Source of the DNA: Balneolaceae bacterium
GTDB lineage: Bacteria; Bacteroidota; Rhodothermia; Balneolales; Cyclonatronaceae
Length of the DNA: 58,250 bases
Direction: 5' to 3'
Assembly (NCBI GenBank): GCA_007694035.1
Contig: RECM01000139.1
Coordinates: 1 to 58,250 of the forward strand
Shown: piece by piece, positions 8,315-17,503 of the stretch
How positions within the stretch are numbered: the first letter of the stretch is position 1
How the letters are laid out: each line of letters starts with the position of its first letter
The notes under the pieces: generated by a model
The model's input: the letters and a program-made list of their open reading frames with translations, nothing else
The model's database searches: none
What the model was told of the DNA's origin: nothing
Program-made: the position numbers and the translations under genes

Positions 8315-9529
8315 ATGAACAATCGCAATTCAAACCGGGAGTCATTTTACGGCCACATCGCGCAGACAAGCGATGCCCCGATGGGTCTGGAGATCAGCCA
8401 CGCCGAGGGCCCCTGGCTGTATACAACCGACGGACGCCGCTATGTCGATTTTATCTCGGGCATTGCGGTCAGTTCGCTGGGCCACCGGCATCCCGAGGTG
8501 GTGGATGCGATCAGGGAACAGCTCGACCGCCACCTGCATGTTATGGTGTACGGGGAGTTCATCCAGAAACCCCAGGCTGAATTTGCCTCCCTGCTCACAT
8601 CCTTGCTGCCCTCTTCGCTCGACCGCATCTACCTGGTGAACAGCGGTACCGAAGCTAATGAGGGAGCGCTGAAACTGGCCAAAAAGCACACCGGCCGATC
8701 AGGGCTTGTGGCTTTCCGGAACAGTTACCACGGCGATACACACGGATCGCTCAGCGTAACCGGCCGCGATATCTACCGCGATCCCTACCTGCCTTTGCTT
8801 CCGGAAGTAACCTTTCTTGATTTCAACGATCCCGCGGGGCTCGAATCTATAGGCAGGGATACCGCGGCCGTGATCCTCGAACCAATTCAGGGCGAGGGGG
8901 GCATTATAGAAGCCGATCCGGAATGGCTGAAAATGGTAAGAGCGCGCTGCAATGAAACCGGCAGCCTGCTCATTTTTGATGAAATCCAGTCGGGTTTCGG
9001 GCGCACGGGCAAGCTGTTCGCATTCATGCACTACGGCGTGGTCCCCGACATCCTCTGCATGGCCAAAGCCATGGGCGGAGGGTTGCCGATCGGCGGATTT
9101 GCATCATCCGGCGCAATTTTTGAGGCGTTTAAGCACGACCCGCCCCTTAACCATGTTACCACCTTCGGAGGGCATCCGCTCAGCTGTGCGGCCGCTCTGG
9201 CCAATCTTCAGGTGCTGCTCCGGCCCGGTGTGATGGACCGGGCTGCGGCCATTGAAAAGCGGGTAAAGGAAACGATCCGCGGCAAGGGCGTTGTTGAGGT
9301 AAGAGGCAAAGGGGCCATGCTGGGGATGCAGCTTGAAAATTTCGACATCACCCGTAAAACCGTAGAATATGCCCTCGAAAGGGGTGTACTGCTGGGCTGG
9401 ACCCTGCACTCAAGTACCCTGGTGAGGCTGGCCCCGCCGCTGATAATTGACGACGATCTGCTCAACGAGGTGCTTCAGATCATTCTGGAGAGCCTTGCCA
9501 GGGCACATCTGTCTGTCGGGCAAACATAA
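8315..9529 (+). CDS. Class III PLP-dependent aminotransferase (acetylornithine/GABA type)
   Basis: A cytoplasmic fold-type I aminotransferase of about 404 residues. Visible landmarks are DGRRYVDFISGIAVSSLGHRHP at the N-terminus, VNSGTEANEGALKLA (phosphate-binding loop), FRNSYHGDTHGSLSVTG, EPIQGEGGII, IFDEIQSGFGRTGKLFA, and the Schiff-base lysine in MAKAMGGGLPIGGF. The start was moved from the track's 8231 to ATG 8315 (MNNRNSNRESFYGHI), because the preceding 28 residues are not family-like and lie over the probable promoter. No arginine or GABA genes are adjacent, so the amino donor (acetylornithine, ornithine, GABA or another omega-amine) stays open. Confidence 0.85.
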   Translation: MNNRNSNRESFYGHIAQTSDAPMGLEISHAEGPWLYTTDGRRYVDFISGIAVSSLGHRHPEVVDAIREQLDRHLHVMVYGEFIQKPQAEFASLLTSLLPSSLDRIYLVNSGTEANEGALKLAKKHTGRSGLVAFRNSYHGDTHGSLSVTGRDIYRDPYLPLLPEVTFLDFNDPAGLESIGRDTAAVILEPIQGEGGIIEADPEWLKMVRARCNETGSLLIFDEIQSGFGRTGKLFAFMHYGVVPDILCMAKAMGGGLPIGGFASSGAIFEAFKHDPPLNHVTTFGGHPLSCAAALANLQVLLRPGVMDRAAAIEKRVKETIRGKGVVEVRGKGAMLGMQLENFDITRKTVEYALERGVLLGWTLHSSTLVRLAPPLIIDDDLLNEVLQIILESLARAHLSVGQT

Positions 9530-9754
9530 AACGATACAACTATACCCGATGAATGAACAGTGAGGTAACTAAATCTGTGTTGAAAAGGCATAAAGGAAAG
9601 TGCCCCGGTTATAAATACCTTTACAGGGTACGATTATCGGGTACATTTATGGGGTACCCGAAATGGGTATTATTAAATGGTATCATTGATACCGGAGAAC
9701 CTGATAACCGGTTTAATAAATTAGCCGGACCGATAATTAAACGAGGAGAACATT
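9530..9754 (+). other. Intergenic leader with several hairpins before the redoxin gene
   Basis: The stretch is rich in GGTA/TACC motifs. It forms CGGGTAC/GTACCCG (9638-9660, 9-base loop) and GGTATC/GATACC (9679-9693, 3-base loop), followed by the palindrome AACCGGTT. A strong Shine-Dalgarno GAGGAG (9743-9748) lies 6 bases before the redoxin ATG. The 75-codon ORF 9553-9780 in this stretch is not protein-like. It could be a structured 5' UTR, but no known riboswitch class is recognised. Confidence 0.4.
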
Positions 9755-10330
9755 ATGGCTGTACAATCGACCATGCTTGAAATCGGAACAACGGCACCCG
9801 ATTTTACCCTTCCTGATACGGATGGGAAGATGCTGAGCCGCGATCATTTCAAAGGTAAAAAAGGGCTGCTGGTAATATTTTTGAGCAATCACTGTCCTTT
9901 TGTGAAGCATATCCGCCATGTACTGCGGGATGTTGCAGAAGAGTATCAGAAAAAGGATGTGGGCGTTGTGGCCATTATGAGCAACAATGTGCAGACCCAC
10001 CCGGACGACAGTCCCGCGAAAATGGCCCAAGAGGTAGAAAACATCGGCTATACCTTTCCGTATCTGTACGATGAAACCCAGCTGGTGGCCAAAGCCTACC
10101 GTGCGGCCTGCACACCAGACCTGTACCTGTTTAACAGTGAATTCAAACTGGTCTACCGCGGCCAGTTCGATGGCAGCCGTCCGGGAAACCAGGTGCCGGT
10201 AACCGGTATGGACCTGAAAAAAGCCCTCGATGCCATGCTTGCGGGCGAACAGGTTCCTGAAAACCAGATTCCCAGTGTGGGATGTAATATAAAATGGAAG
10301 CCCGGTAACGAACCCGACTATTTTGGATAA
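9755..10330 (+). CDS. Redoxin / thioredoxin-like family protein (AhpC-TSA fold)
   Basis: A cytoplasmic peroxiredoxin-like redoxin. APDFTLPDTDGKMLS is the usual AhpC/TSA opening. The catalytic Cys lies in FLSNHCPFVKHIRH, which lacks a CxxC. Further cysteines occur in RAACTPDLYLF and the conserved tail SVGCNIKWKPGNEPDYF. This architecture is a recognisable clade of thioredoxin-family proteins whose reductant and substrate are mostly untested. The start is ATG 9755 with a strong GAGGAG. Its end overlaps the TTG-initiated extension of the pdxH frame, and both probably share one transcript. Confidence 0.85.
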   Translation: MAVQSTMLEIGTTAPDFTLPDTDGKMLSRDHFKGKKGLLVIFLSNHCPFVKHIRHVLRDVAEEYQKKDVGVVAIMSNNVQTHPDDSPAKMAQEVENIGYTFPYLYDETQLVAKAYRAACTPDLYLFNSEFKLVYRGQFDGSRPGNQVPVTGMDLKKALDAMLAGEQVPENQIPSVGCNIKWKPGNEPDYFG

Positions 10331-10355
10331 AACCTACAGGTCTCAGACCAGTCCC

Positions 10356-11018
10356 ATGCCGTTGAATTATCTTACCCCTGAAGAGCTTGCTGCCATGCGC
10401 AGCGATTACAAAATGCACACGTTCGATGAAGAGGATGCCGGAGCTGATCCGCTCATGCTGTTTGACCGATGGTTTAACGAGGCACGCAAGGCGGACATCA
10501 AAGAGCCGAACGCCACCGCACTGGCAACGGTTTCGGCCGGGGGCCTGCCTTCTTCGCGCATCATCCTGATCAAAGCGTTCAATGAGCGCGGTCTTGCATT
10601 CTATACCAACCTGGGCAGCCGGAAAGCTGTTGAACTGGAAGATACCGGCCGCGCGGCCCTCTGTTTCCACTGGAAAGAGCTTGAGCGGCAGGTGAGGGTT
10701 GAGGGAACTGTTGAGCGTGTATCAGACGACGAGGCTGAAGCCTATTTCAAATCGAGACCGTTCGACAGCAAGATCGGTGCGTGGGCTTCAAAACAGAGCG
10801 ATGTGGTTGCCGGTGGCCGGGAGGAACTGGAAAAACGGTTTGATGCGCTTAAAAAGCAGTACGAAAATCACGATGTACCGAAACCGCCCTTCTGGGGCGG
10901 GTACAGAGTGGTGCCCCATGCCTGGGAGTTCTGGCAGGGCAGAACGGGACGGATGCACGACCGTTTCAGGTATGTACTGCAGGATGGCACCTGGCGGCGC
11001 AGCAGGCTCAGCCCGTGA
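10356..11018 (+). CDS. pdxH: Pyridoxamine 5'-phosphate oxidase
   Basis: An FMN-dependent oxidase converting pyridoxamine/pyridoxine 5'-phosphate to pyridoxal 5'-phosphate, the cofactor of the aminotransferase two genes upstream. Family signatures are AAMRSDY, SSRIILIKAFNERGLAFYTNLGSRKAVELE, CFHWKELERQVRVEGTVERV, SRPFDSKIGAWASKQS, and the C-terminal FWQGRTGRMHDRFRY...WRRSRLSP. The track starts at a TTG at 10323, overlapping the redoxin stop. I prefer ATG 10356 (MPLNYLTPEELAAMRSDY), which gives the normal family N-terminus, although neither start has a good Shine-Dalgarno. Length and residues are otherwise complete. Confidence 0.93.
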   Translation: MPLNYLTPEELAAMRSDYKMHTFDEEDAGADPLMLFDRWFNEARKADIKEPNATALATVSAGGLPSSRIILIKAFNERGLAFYTNLGSRKAVELEDTGRAALCFHWKELERQVRVEGTVERVSDDEAEAYFKSRPFDSKIGAWASKQSDVVAGGREELEKRFDALKKQYENHDVPKPPFWGGYRVVPHAWEFWQGRTGRMHDRFRYVLQDGTWRRSRLSP

Positions 11019-11150
11019 GATATTGGTTCGGAATGAAGGGACGGCGGGGAACCCAACGGGTTTCAGGATGTATTTTATGCTGATGGGAATTTTCGCCGGG
11101 ATGTTATAATTTCGGTCATCTTCTACAAACATAACGGCAACAGGTTCGAT

Positions 11151-11804
11151 ATGGCCAAGAATAAACTGCAGCGTTACGAGGATATCAAATATCTGGATAA
11201 CGTTATTGAGATGGATGAGCACAATTTCACCGAACCGGGCGAGGTAAGGGGGCGCTGGTCACTGTATTTCGGAAATGATAACCCGATCGTGCTCGAGCTG
11301 GCTTGCGGCAAGGGTGAATACACCCGTGAGCTCGCCAAACGGAATCCCGGCCGGAACTACATCGGGATCGACCGGAAGGGCGACCGGATCTGGAAAGGGG
11401 CGGTTGATTCCCTGGAAAATGAACTCGATAACGTGCGGTTTCTGCGCATCCATATCGACCACATCACCAGTTACTTTGCACCTTCAGAGGTGGATGAAAT
11501 CTGGATCACCTTCCCGGATCCGCAGATGAAGAAAGAACGCAAGCGGCTCACCTCGCCCATGTTCATCGACAGGTACCGCCAGATCATGAAACCGGGGGGC
11601 ATCATCCATCTTAAAACAGACAGCCACGTGCTCTATGAGTACACCTCCGAGATCATCCGTGAGCTGAACCTGGAGATCATCAGGGTAATTCCCGACATCT
11701 ACCGGCTCGACAGGCTGCCGGATGACCTCGACATACGCACATACTACGAGGAGAGCCATTTGAAGTCAGGTAAAACGATTCGCTATATCAGTTTTGCGGT
11801 CTGA
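11151..11804 (+). CDS. trmB: tRNA (guanine-N7-)-methyltransferase
   Basis: SAM-dependent methylation of G46 in the tRNA variable loop. The SAM motif is VLELACGKGEYTRELA. It is followed by NYIGIDRKGDRIWKGA, the TrmB signature ITFPDPQMKKERKRLTSPMF (the family's PDPWxKKRHxKRR region), and LKTDSHVLYEYT. Length (217 residues) and motif order are normal. It stands apart from neighbours with about 130 bases upstream. In the 155 bases downstream, before the convergent SDR gene, I see no clear terminator. Confidence 0.93.
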   Translation: MAKNKLQRYEDIKYLDNVIEMDEHNFTEPGEVRGRWSLYFGNDNPIVLELACGKGEYTRELAKRNPGRNYIGIDRKGDRIWKGAVDSLENELDNVRFLRIHIDHITSYFAPSEVDEIWITFPDPQMKKERKRLTSPMFIDRYRQIMKPGGIIHLKTDSHVLYEYTSEIIRELNLEIIRVIPDIYRLDRLPDDLDIRTYYEESHLKSGKTIRYISFAV

Positions 11805-11959
11805 GTTCGGGGGGCCTTATGTAAGAGCCTCTTTACTTAAGATTGCCGGTCTAAGGCTATGCCACAGATGAATGCGGCTGAATAACCCGACCTGCGCTAC
11901 GGCATTTTCGAGGTTTTACAGTTCCGTATTCCCAGGATTGTCGTTGTGGTGTGAGCGCA

Positions 11960-12694
11960 TCACCTTGCCATAAAACCACCATCCACCAACATGATTGCAC
12001 CGATGGTACTTCTGGATTCGTCGGAAGCCAGATATACTGCCATGGCAGCGACTTCTTCAGGCTCGACCATTCGGCCATGCGCCTGGCGCTGTTTCATGGC
12101 TTCCCGTTTGGCTTCAGGGTCTGCCATCTGAGAGGTTATATGTTGTACCCATGGCGTGTTGACCGTTCCGGGCGCTATTGCGTTAATGCGAATGCCCTCT
12201 TTGGCGTGGTCGATAGCGGCAGCTTTGGTGAGCGCTGTCACCCCTCCCTTTGTTGCACAGTATGCGGCCCGTTCATACAAACCGGCCAGGCCACCAATGC
12301 TGCTCATATTGATTACAGAACCACCGGATTGCTGTTTCTGCATGGCCTGAACAGCATATTTCAGACCAAGGAAAACACCTTTCAGGTTAACACGCACCAT
12401 CCTGTCGAAATCGTCGGGTTCCGTGTCGGTTACAGTTCCGGCCATTCCTATACCGGCATTGTTTACCATAACATCAAGACCACCGAACAGGGCTGTTGCC
12501 TTTTCAACAAGCTGCCTCACTGAATCAGGGTCACCCACATCGGTCATTACATATTCGGTCCCGTCAAAGTCGGGCGGATTGAGGTCACCGACCATAACAC
12601 GGGCACCCTCATTCAGAAATCGCTGCACAATGGCTTTACCGATGCCGGCCGAACCACCGGTTACGATGCATCTTTTTTGATCAAGTCGCTTCAT
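11960..12694 (-). CDS. SDR-family sugar(-acid) dehydrogenase, last gene of the leftward catabolic operon
   Basis: A classical short-chain dehydrogenase of 244 residues: NAD-binding TGGSAGIGKAI, NNAG motif, catalytic Ser in INMSSIGG, and YCATK (YxxxK). An acidic residue after the second strand (VMVGDLNPPD) suggests NAD preference. It overlaps the FAH hydrolase by 4 bases. The operon holds two SDRs and a diketo-acid hydrolase, so one SDR should oxidise the free sugar and the other the 4-hydroxyl of the 2-keto-3-deoxyaldonate. By position beside the hydrolase I favour the second role here. Exact substrate unproven. Confidence 0.8.
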   Translation of the reverse strand: MKRLDQKRCIVTGGSAGIGKAIVQRFLNEGARVMVGDLNPPDFDGTEYVMTDVGDPDSVRQLVEKATALFGGLDVMVNNAGIGMAGTVTDTEPDDFDRMVRVNLKGVFLGLKYAVQAMQKQQSGGSVINMSSIGGLAGLYERAAYCATKGGVTALTKAAAIDHAKEGIRINAIAPGTVNTPWVQHITSQMADPEAKREAMKQRQAHGRMVEPEEVAAMAVYLASDESRSTIGAIMLVDGGFMAR

Positions 12695-13533
12695 AGGGCA
12701 AGAATCCTGTTGTTCAGTTCACCAATGCCCTCAATGCGGGTGCGCATGGTGTCGCCTGGTTTCAGATAGATTGGAGGGGTACGGCTAAACCCGACTCCCG
12801 AGGGAGTGCCCGTCGCTATGATATCGCCGGGTTCGAGTGTACACCATTTCGACAACTCACTGATGAGTGTGGCCACGCCGAAGATCATATCTTTTGTGCT
12901 GGCCTGTTGCAAAATCTGCCCGTTTACTTCGCAGCTGATGTCGAGGTTTTGTGGATCGGCAATCTCGCCGGCCGGCACGATAACGGGACCCATTGGGCAG
13001 AAGGTATCAAGTGATTTTCCCCGCACCCATTGTCCGTCGGCGAACTGCAGATCCCTGGCCGATACGTCATTAATTACAGTATATCCGAAAACGGATTCGA
13101 GGGCGCTTCCGACAGGTATATCCCGGGTTTTTTCACCGATAACCACCCCGAGTTCAACCTCGTAATCCACCCTGGAGGTAATTTCTACGGGTATGCGAAC
13201 CGGGTCGGCCGGCCCCGTGATGCTGCTGCTGAATTTGGTGAAAACGAGAGGTGATTTGGGCACCTCCATCTTCGATTCGGCCGCGTGGTCAATATAGTTC
13301 AGGCCGATGGCGATTATTTTGCCGGGATCCGTGATGGGTGCAGAAAAATCAGAATTTCCCGGCAAAGCGGCGAAGGTGGCATCAGTCAGCTTGTTGAGAA
13401 CACGCTGCCTTCCGGGATTCCCGATACGGATAAATTCCCTGAGTGAGCCGGTAAATCCCAGGCTTTCAAGCGTTGTGTAACCGGCATCGACAATAACGAT
13501 GGCACTTCCGTTTTTTAAAGTTGCAAACCTCAT
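12691..13533 (-). CDS. FAH-family hydrolase, candidate 2,4-diketo-3-deoxyaldonate hydrolase
   Basis: A fumarylacetoacetate-hydrolase fold enzyme of 280 residues. It has the substrate and metal landmarks KIIAIGLNYIDHAAES, SPLVFTKFSSSITGP, VDYEVELGVVIGE (Glu metal ligands), GYTVINDVSARDLQ, and GDIIATGTPSGVGF. Members in L-fucose and L-rhamnose gene clusters hydrolyse 2,4-diketo-3-deoxy acids to pyruvate plus lactate or another hydroxy acid. Both flanking dehydrogenase and dehydratase genes fit that pathway. It overlaps the downstream SDR by 4 bases (ATG/stop overlap) and lies 10 bases from the epimerase-like gene upstream. Confidence 0.82.
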   Translation of the reverse strand: MRFATLKNGSAIVIVDAGYTTLESLGFTGSLREFIRIGNPGRQRVLNKLTDATFAALPGNSDFSAPITDPGKIIAIGLNYIDHAAESKMEVPKSPLVFTKFSSSITGPADPVRIPVEITSRVDYEVELGVVIGEKTRDIPVGSALESVFGYTVINDVSARDLQFADGQWVRGKSLDTFCPMGPVIVPAGEIADPQNLDISCEVNGQILQQASTKDMIFGVATLISELSKWCTLEPGDIIATGTPSGVGFSRTPPIYLKPGDTMRTRIEGIGELNNRILAL

Positions 13534-13543
13534 AAAATCAATG

Positions 13544-14608
13544 TTATTCGTTAAAAAAATTTGTATTGAAAGGGATGTTGATGGCTATTCCATTGCCGGA
13601 CAGCTCTAACGATTCACCCGAGAAACGGATGTCTCCGACTTTTTCCAGATTTTGTGGACGTTCAACCACGCCGAAAGCGTACCTGATTTCGGTAGTATCT
13701 CCATTAAGGTCGAGGCTGGTGGGGATACCGGCATCGGAAACCGGATTCGGGGCAACTGAAGCCCGGTGCCCGAGGTGGAAATACGACCGGCATTCCTCTA
13801 TACCGATCACTCGTTTATGTGTGCCGTTAAATGGAGGGTAGTAGCGCCCGCCGTTGCTCATCCACAGTGTGGTTGACGGCAGAACGGAAGCATCTTTCAA
13901 TGCAAACCAGATCCAGTTTTCGTCACGGCACACTGCAGCCGACCAGGCTGGCAATATACCCGGATCTGAACTTAGCATGAGTAGGTCTTCATGGGGTTCA
14001 GGCAGCGGATAAACAGACAGGTCCCGGGTACGGCCATCGGCGAGCGGTGTTTGTTCCAGTTTACGGAACCGGGTGTTGTAAGCGAGAAGCGATTTTCCCA
14101 TGGCGGGATCAACCTCGACCGGATCCGGTGGGGTTGCAATATACCGGTAGCCGGAGAAGGAGAGCTGCAATCCGGATCTGGCTTTCAGCATCAGGTGGTG
14201 TGCAACGGGCAGTTTTCCGCGGCCGCCCTTAAAAACATGCTTTTGATAAACAACGGGATGATCGGGTACAAGTTCAATGTGTTTAAACAGTGTGGCACCG
14301 CAGATTTCCGGCCGAAGTTTCCACTGGCCTTTCTGATCAAGGATTTCGACAGGTTCCCAGATATCGTTAGCCGATGCGCCGTGAGGACGGGTTTCGGCCG
14401 GATCTGCATCAGCCGCGCCGAAAGGTGCACAGAAAAAATCGCCCCGAAGGTTTTTCAGCATGGGGGGCAGATCGTTTAAATCGTCGCGCCCCGCCCAATG
14501 CGCGGTATGAAGTGGCGAAAAACGACCGTCGAAGGTGACCTCGTCGAGAAAGCCGCAGAGCTCATGGAAGATGAGCTGTACCCGGCCGGATTTCAGCCGT
14601 GTTGCCAT
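13544..14608 (-). CDS. Aldose 1-epimerase-like (galactose-mutarotase fold) protein
   Basis: A 354-residue beta-sandwich-type protein without a signal peptide. Features resembling the mutarotase superfamily are PFGAADADPAETRPHGASANDIWEPV (His and Asn in the ligand site), KHIELVPDHPVVYQKHVF, and GGRYYPPFNGTHKRVIGIEE near the C-terminus, where the catalytic glutamate would lie. It overlaps the MBL-fold gene by 16 bases. In this operon it could equilibrate sugar anomers before the first dehydrogenase. The superfamily is likely, but the substrate and even catalytic competence are inference. Confidence 0.65.
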   Translation of the reverse strand: MATRLKSGRVQLIFHELCGFLDEVTFDGRFSPLHTAHWAGRDDLNDLPPMLKNLRGDFFCAPFGAADADPAETRPHGASANDIWEPVEILDQKGQWKLRPEICGATLFKHIELVPDHPVVYQKHVFKGGRGKLPVAHHLMLKARSGLQLSFSGYRYIATPPDPVEVDPAMGKSLLAYNTRFRKLEQTPLADGRTRDLSVYPLPEPHEDLLMLSSDPGILPAWSAAVCRDENWIWFALKDASVLPSTTLWMSNGGRYYPPFNGTHKRVIGIEECRSYFHLGHRASVAPNPVSDAGIPTSLDLNGDTTEIRYAFGVVERPQNLEKVGDIRFSGESLELSGNGIAINIPFNTNFFNE

Positions 14609-15483
14609 AACCCACCCTCATTTCTGATCAGACCTGCATTCTCAAGTTCGGCAAGCTGCACGCTGATCATGGCATAGCCCCTGAATTCAAGATCTTTATG
14701 CATTTTACTGCAAACTGTTTTCCAGATAGTGGTTAAATCGTTTCCATTAACCGCATCGAGCGTATGATCGCGGACCTGATCTAAAAATGACCGGGTTTCA
14801 TTTATCACAGCCATGGCCTGGCCCGCGTCAAGAGGGTTAAAATGTGCGGCATAAACACTTTTTGCCCGGCCGCTTTCCAGTAAATTCTCAATTTTGTGAA
14901 GGCTGTTGTGAAAACCTGAGGCAGTTTGAAAACCGTGAAAGAAAGGGGCTTTCAATGCCAGGAACAGATCACCCATGAACAGGATTCCGGTGCTATGCTC
15001 CAGAAAGGCAAGTTCCTCCAGTTTGTGGCCGGGCACGGCAATGGTTTCCAGTACGGTTTCCCCACCGGGTCTGATCAGGTCGCCCTCCCGTAGTGTGATA
15101 TCGACCCTGACCGGCTCATCCATAATGCTTCTTACTTCGGCTGCCTGTCCCGGGGTGTAATCCCCGGTCTCTTCCTGCAAGCAGAATTCGCGGATGTGGG
15201 TTTCATAGTCTTCAATCCAGGGCAGTGCGCCGCCTGCCAGGAACGTTGCTCCGGTATGATCGCGCACCGCTCTGTTACACCCGATGTGATCGGCATGGGC
15301 ATGTGTAATAAGAACATACCGGATGCCTCCGGCCTTATCACACATGGAGAGGATTTCATTTTTCATGGGAGTGATACCGGTGTCGATGAGTACGCTGAAA
15401 TGTGAACCTTCGATGGCATACACATGCAGGGGTACATCCGGCATCAGTACGACTCCTGTATGGTGGATTTTCGGTTTGTTCAT
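14593..15483 (-). CDS. Metallo-beta-lactamase-fold hydrolase, candidate sugar lactonase
   Basis: The MBL core is complete: THAHADHIG near residue 60 (HxHxDH metal site), a later His in AVPGHKLEE, Asp in LFMGDLFLA, and His in AAHFNPLD. A ~70-residue C-terminal helical extension follows. The overlap with the dehydratase gene is 4 bases. Oxidative sugar pathways need a lactonase between the sugar dehydrogenase and the aldonate dehydratase. No SMP-30, amidohydrolase or 6PGL-type lactonase is encoded here, so this protein is the natural candidate. MBL-fold enzymes include known lactonases, but this assignment is from context only. Confidence 0.75.
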   Translation of the reverse strand: MNKPKIHHTGVVLMPDVPLHVYAIEGSHFSVLIDTGITPMKNEILSMCDKAGGIRYVLITHAHADHIGCNRAVRDHTGATFLAGGALPWIEDYETHIREFCLQEETGDYTPGQAAEVRSIMDEPVRVDITLREGDLIRPGGETVLETIAVPGHKLEELAFLEHSTGILFMGDLFLALKAPFFHGFQTASGFHNSLHKIENLLESGRAKSVYAAHFNPLDAGQAMAVINETRSFLDQVRDHTLDAVNGNDLTTIWKTVCSKMHKDLEFRGYAMISVQLAELENAGLIRNEGGLWQHG

Positions 15484-16703
15484 GGTTTTGCAAATCGGGT
15501 TTCGGGCATGATGCAGTACCAGCCAGGTCGCTGGGGGTCGCGGTCGTAGGGATATCCACCGGTTTCCCTGAACAGTTCGGCATACCTGGCAATCTTATCG
15601 GGATCGGGTTCAACTCCGAGGCCGGGACCCGTGGGCACACTGATACATCCATTTTCATACTGGAGTTTGCCGCCTTTGAGAATGTCGTCGGAGAGGTGAT
15701 GGTAATGGGCGTCGGCGGCGAAGGAGAGATTGGGTATGCATGCGCCCAGGTGAAGCATGGTGGCCAGTTGTATGCCCAGTTCGCCGGAGCTGTGCACCGC
15801 GGTTCCCCATTGAAAGGTTTCAAGAACAGCCGCCGCCTTCCAGGCCTGGCGAAGTCCGCCCCAGAAGGTAGTGTCGAGCAGTATTACATCTACCGATTCT
15901 GTACGGATATTTGCGGCCAGCTGCTCGAAATTAATCACTACCGTATTCGTTGCGGTTGGTATTCGTACAAAATGACGGACCCTCCGCATGCCCTCGAGAC
16001 CGAAGGTGGGGTCTTCGAAATAGTCATTGTTCAGGTGCTCGATCGCTTTTCCAACGCGGATGGCCTCTTCGACGCTCCATACGCTGTTGGGATCAAGCCG
16101 TAGTCTGTCGCCGGGAAATGCTTCAGCCAGCGCGTGATAAACCTCAATATCATGGTTGGGCGGGAATACTCCGCCCTTGAGTTTGTGCGTGGTGAAGCCG
16201 TGCTGTTCATTCAAAAGGCGGGCATGTTGTACGATCTGTTCCGCCGACGTTTCACTGCCGGTACTGCCATCGGACGAGGGCCCCCGGTAGAAAATGTAGC
16301 TTGCAAAGGGGATTTGCTCGCGCAGGGAACCGCCTAGCAGGTCACAGGCACGGATATCCAGGAATTTGCCTGCAATATCGATGCAGGCAAATTCAATGGC
16401 AGCATGTAATTGGTACCGGTAGTTGTACAGCGAACCGACCGGGTTCATGATCTTCCAGCGTAGTTGTTCAAGTTGCAGGGGGTCGTGGCCAATCAGGTAG
16501 GGTTTCAGCCCTTCGATGGCGTCGCGGGCCGAAGCGCCGCCTCCGCCCATCTCCCCCCAACCGGTGATACCGGCATCGGTGTGGATTTCGACCAGGGTGC
16601 GTACAAACCGGCCCCAGTGTGAACCGTTGGCGTGCCTGAGTGGAGCTTCAAGCGGTACGGCTACAGTTGTGGCTTTAATATCGGTTATTTTGAGTTGTTT
16701 CAT
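15480..16703 (-). CDS. Enolase-superfamily sugar-acid dehydratase, glucarate-dehydratase-like subgroup
   Basis: A Mg-dependent enzyme that abstracts the proton alpha to a sugar carboxylate. Visible elements are the capping-domain start ([20 protein letters not shown]), the [11 protein letters not shown] KxK motif near residue 175, metal ligands in RLDPN, FEDPT and ATNT, the dyad Asp in [11 protein letters not shown] and the His in AVHSSGELG, and the tail [13 protein letters not shown]. The pattern is that of glucarate dehydratase and its relatives rather than of rhamnonate dehydratase. However, the operon's SDR plus FAH genes imply a 2-keto-3-deoxyaldonate product, not 5-keto-4-deoxyglucarate. 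Two bases separate it from the upstream SDR. Confidence 0.82.
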   Translation of the reverse strand: MKQLKITDIKATTVAVPLEAPLRHANGSHWGRFVRTLVEIHTDAGITGWGEMGGGGASARDAIEGLKPYLIGHDPLQLEQLRWKIMNPVGSLYNYRYQLHAAIEFACIDIAGKFLDIRACDLLGGSLREQIPFASYIFYRGPSSDGSTGSETSAEQIVQHARLLNEQHGFTTHKLKGGVFPPNHDIEVYHALAEAFPGDRLRLDPNSVWSVEEAIRVGKAIEHLNNDYFEDPTFGLEGMRRVRHFVRIPTATNTVVINFEQLAANIRTESVDVILLDTTFWGGLRQAWKAAAVLETFQWGTAVHSSGELGIQLATMLHLGACIPNLSFAADAHYHHLSDDILKGGKLQYENGCISVPTGPGLGVEPDPDKIARYAELFRETGGYPYDRDPQRPGWYCIMPETRFAKP

Positions 16704-16705
16704 GA

Positions 16706-17503
16706 TTACTCCGCCGGTGATCCGCTTATGGGCAACAACAATCCGCCGTCTGCTATTAGTGTTGATCCGGTTACATTTGCAGCTCCTGGTCCGGCAAGAA
16801 AGGCCACAATTTCGGCAATGTCAACAGGCTGCGCGATACGTCCAAGCGGGTGCATCTGTTCGATCACCTTCCATAATTTTTCAGGATTTGGATCCGATTG
16901 AACAGCATTCTGCAACATGGGAGTGTTAACGGATCCTGGAGCAACACCATTAACCCTGACGCCATATTCGGCCATATCAAGTGCCATGGCCCGTATAAAC
17001 CCGATGAGCGCATGCTTGGACGTGGTGTAGGCAAGCACATTTTTCTGAGTGGCAAAACCCTGTACCGAACTCATAACCACGATGGCTCCCCGGGTTTTTT
17101 TGAGGTGAGGGATGCAGGCTTTACAGGAATGGAAAACACTTTTCAGATTTGCGTTCATTACCTCATCCCACATTTCGGTTGTTGTGGTATCGACGGTGCC
17201 ATAGCGCTGAATGCCCGCGTTGCAGCTAAGTATATCGACACGTTCGTAGGTGTGAAGCACTTCTTCAATGGCTTTCACCACATTCTTCCACACGGAAAGG
17301 TCTGCAGCATGGAAGGAGGCGATTTGACCATTATCTGTTATCGTTTTGGCGAGCCGTTCACCTTTATCACTGTCTTTGTCTAAAATGGCGATGGATGCGC
17401 CACGCGACGCGAGCAAAAGGGCGACGCCCTCGCCGATTCCGCTAGCCCCACCGGTAACAACAGCCACTTTATTTCTGAAATCTTCGCGCATATATAAGGA
17501 CAT
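16706..17503 (-). CDS. SDR-family sugar dehydrogenase, first gene of the leftward operon
   Basis: A short-chain dehydrogenase with [11 protein letters not shown], Asp at the NAD-selecting position (AILDKDSD), CNAG, the catalytic Ser in VMSSVQGF and YTTSK (YxxxK). PGSVNTPML follows, as in L-fucose and L-rhamnose dehydrogenase-type SDRs. As the promoter-proximal gene it is my candidate for oxidising the free sugar to its lactone. The start may be 17503 or the ATG four codons in (MREDF), and neither has a clear Shine-Dalgarno. The divergent promoter region with the GntR operators lies immediately upstream. Confidence 0.8.
   Translation of the reverse strand: MSLYMREDFRNKVAVVTGGASGIGEGVALLLASRGASIAILDKDSDKGERLAKTITDNGQIASFHAADLSVWKNVVKAIEEVLHTYERVDILSCNAGIQRYGTVDTTTTEMWDEVMNANLKSVFHSCKACIPHLKKTRGAIVVMSSVQGFATQKNVLAYTTSKHALIGFIRAMALDMAEYGVRVNGVAPGSVNTPMLQNAVQSDPNPEKLWKVIEQMHPLGRIAQPVDIAEIVAFLAGPGAANVTGSTLIADGGLLLPISGSPAE

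Noticed and set aside
9553-9780. 75-codon plus-strand ORF
   Set aside because: Covers the hairpin-rich leader, overlaps the redoxin start, has no ribosome binding site and its composition follows the repeats.
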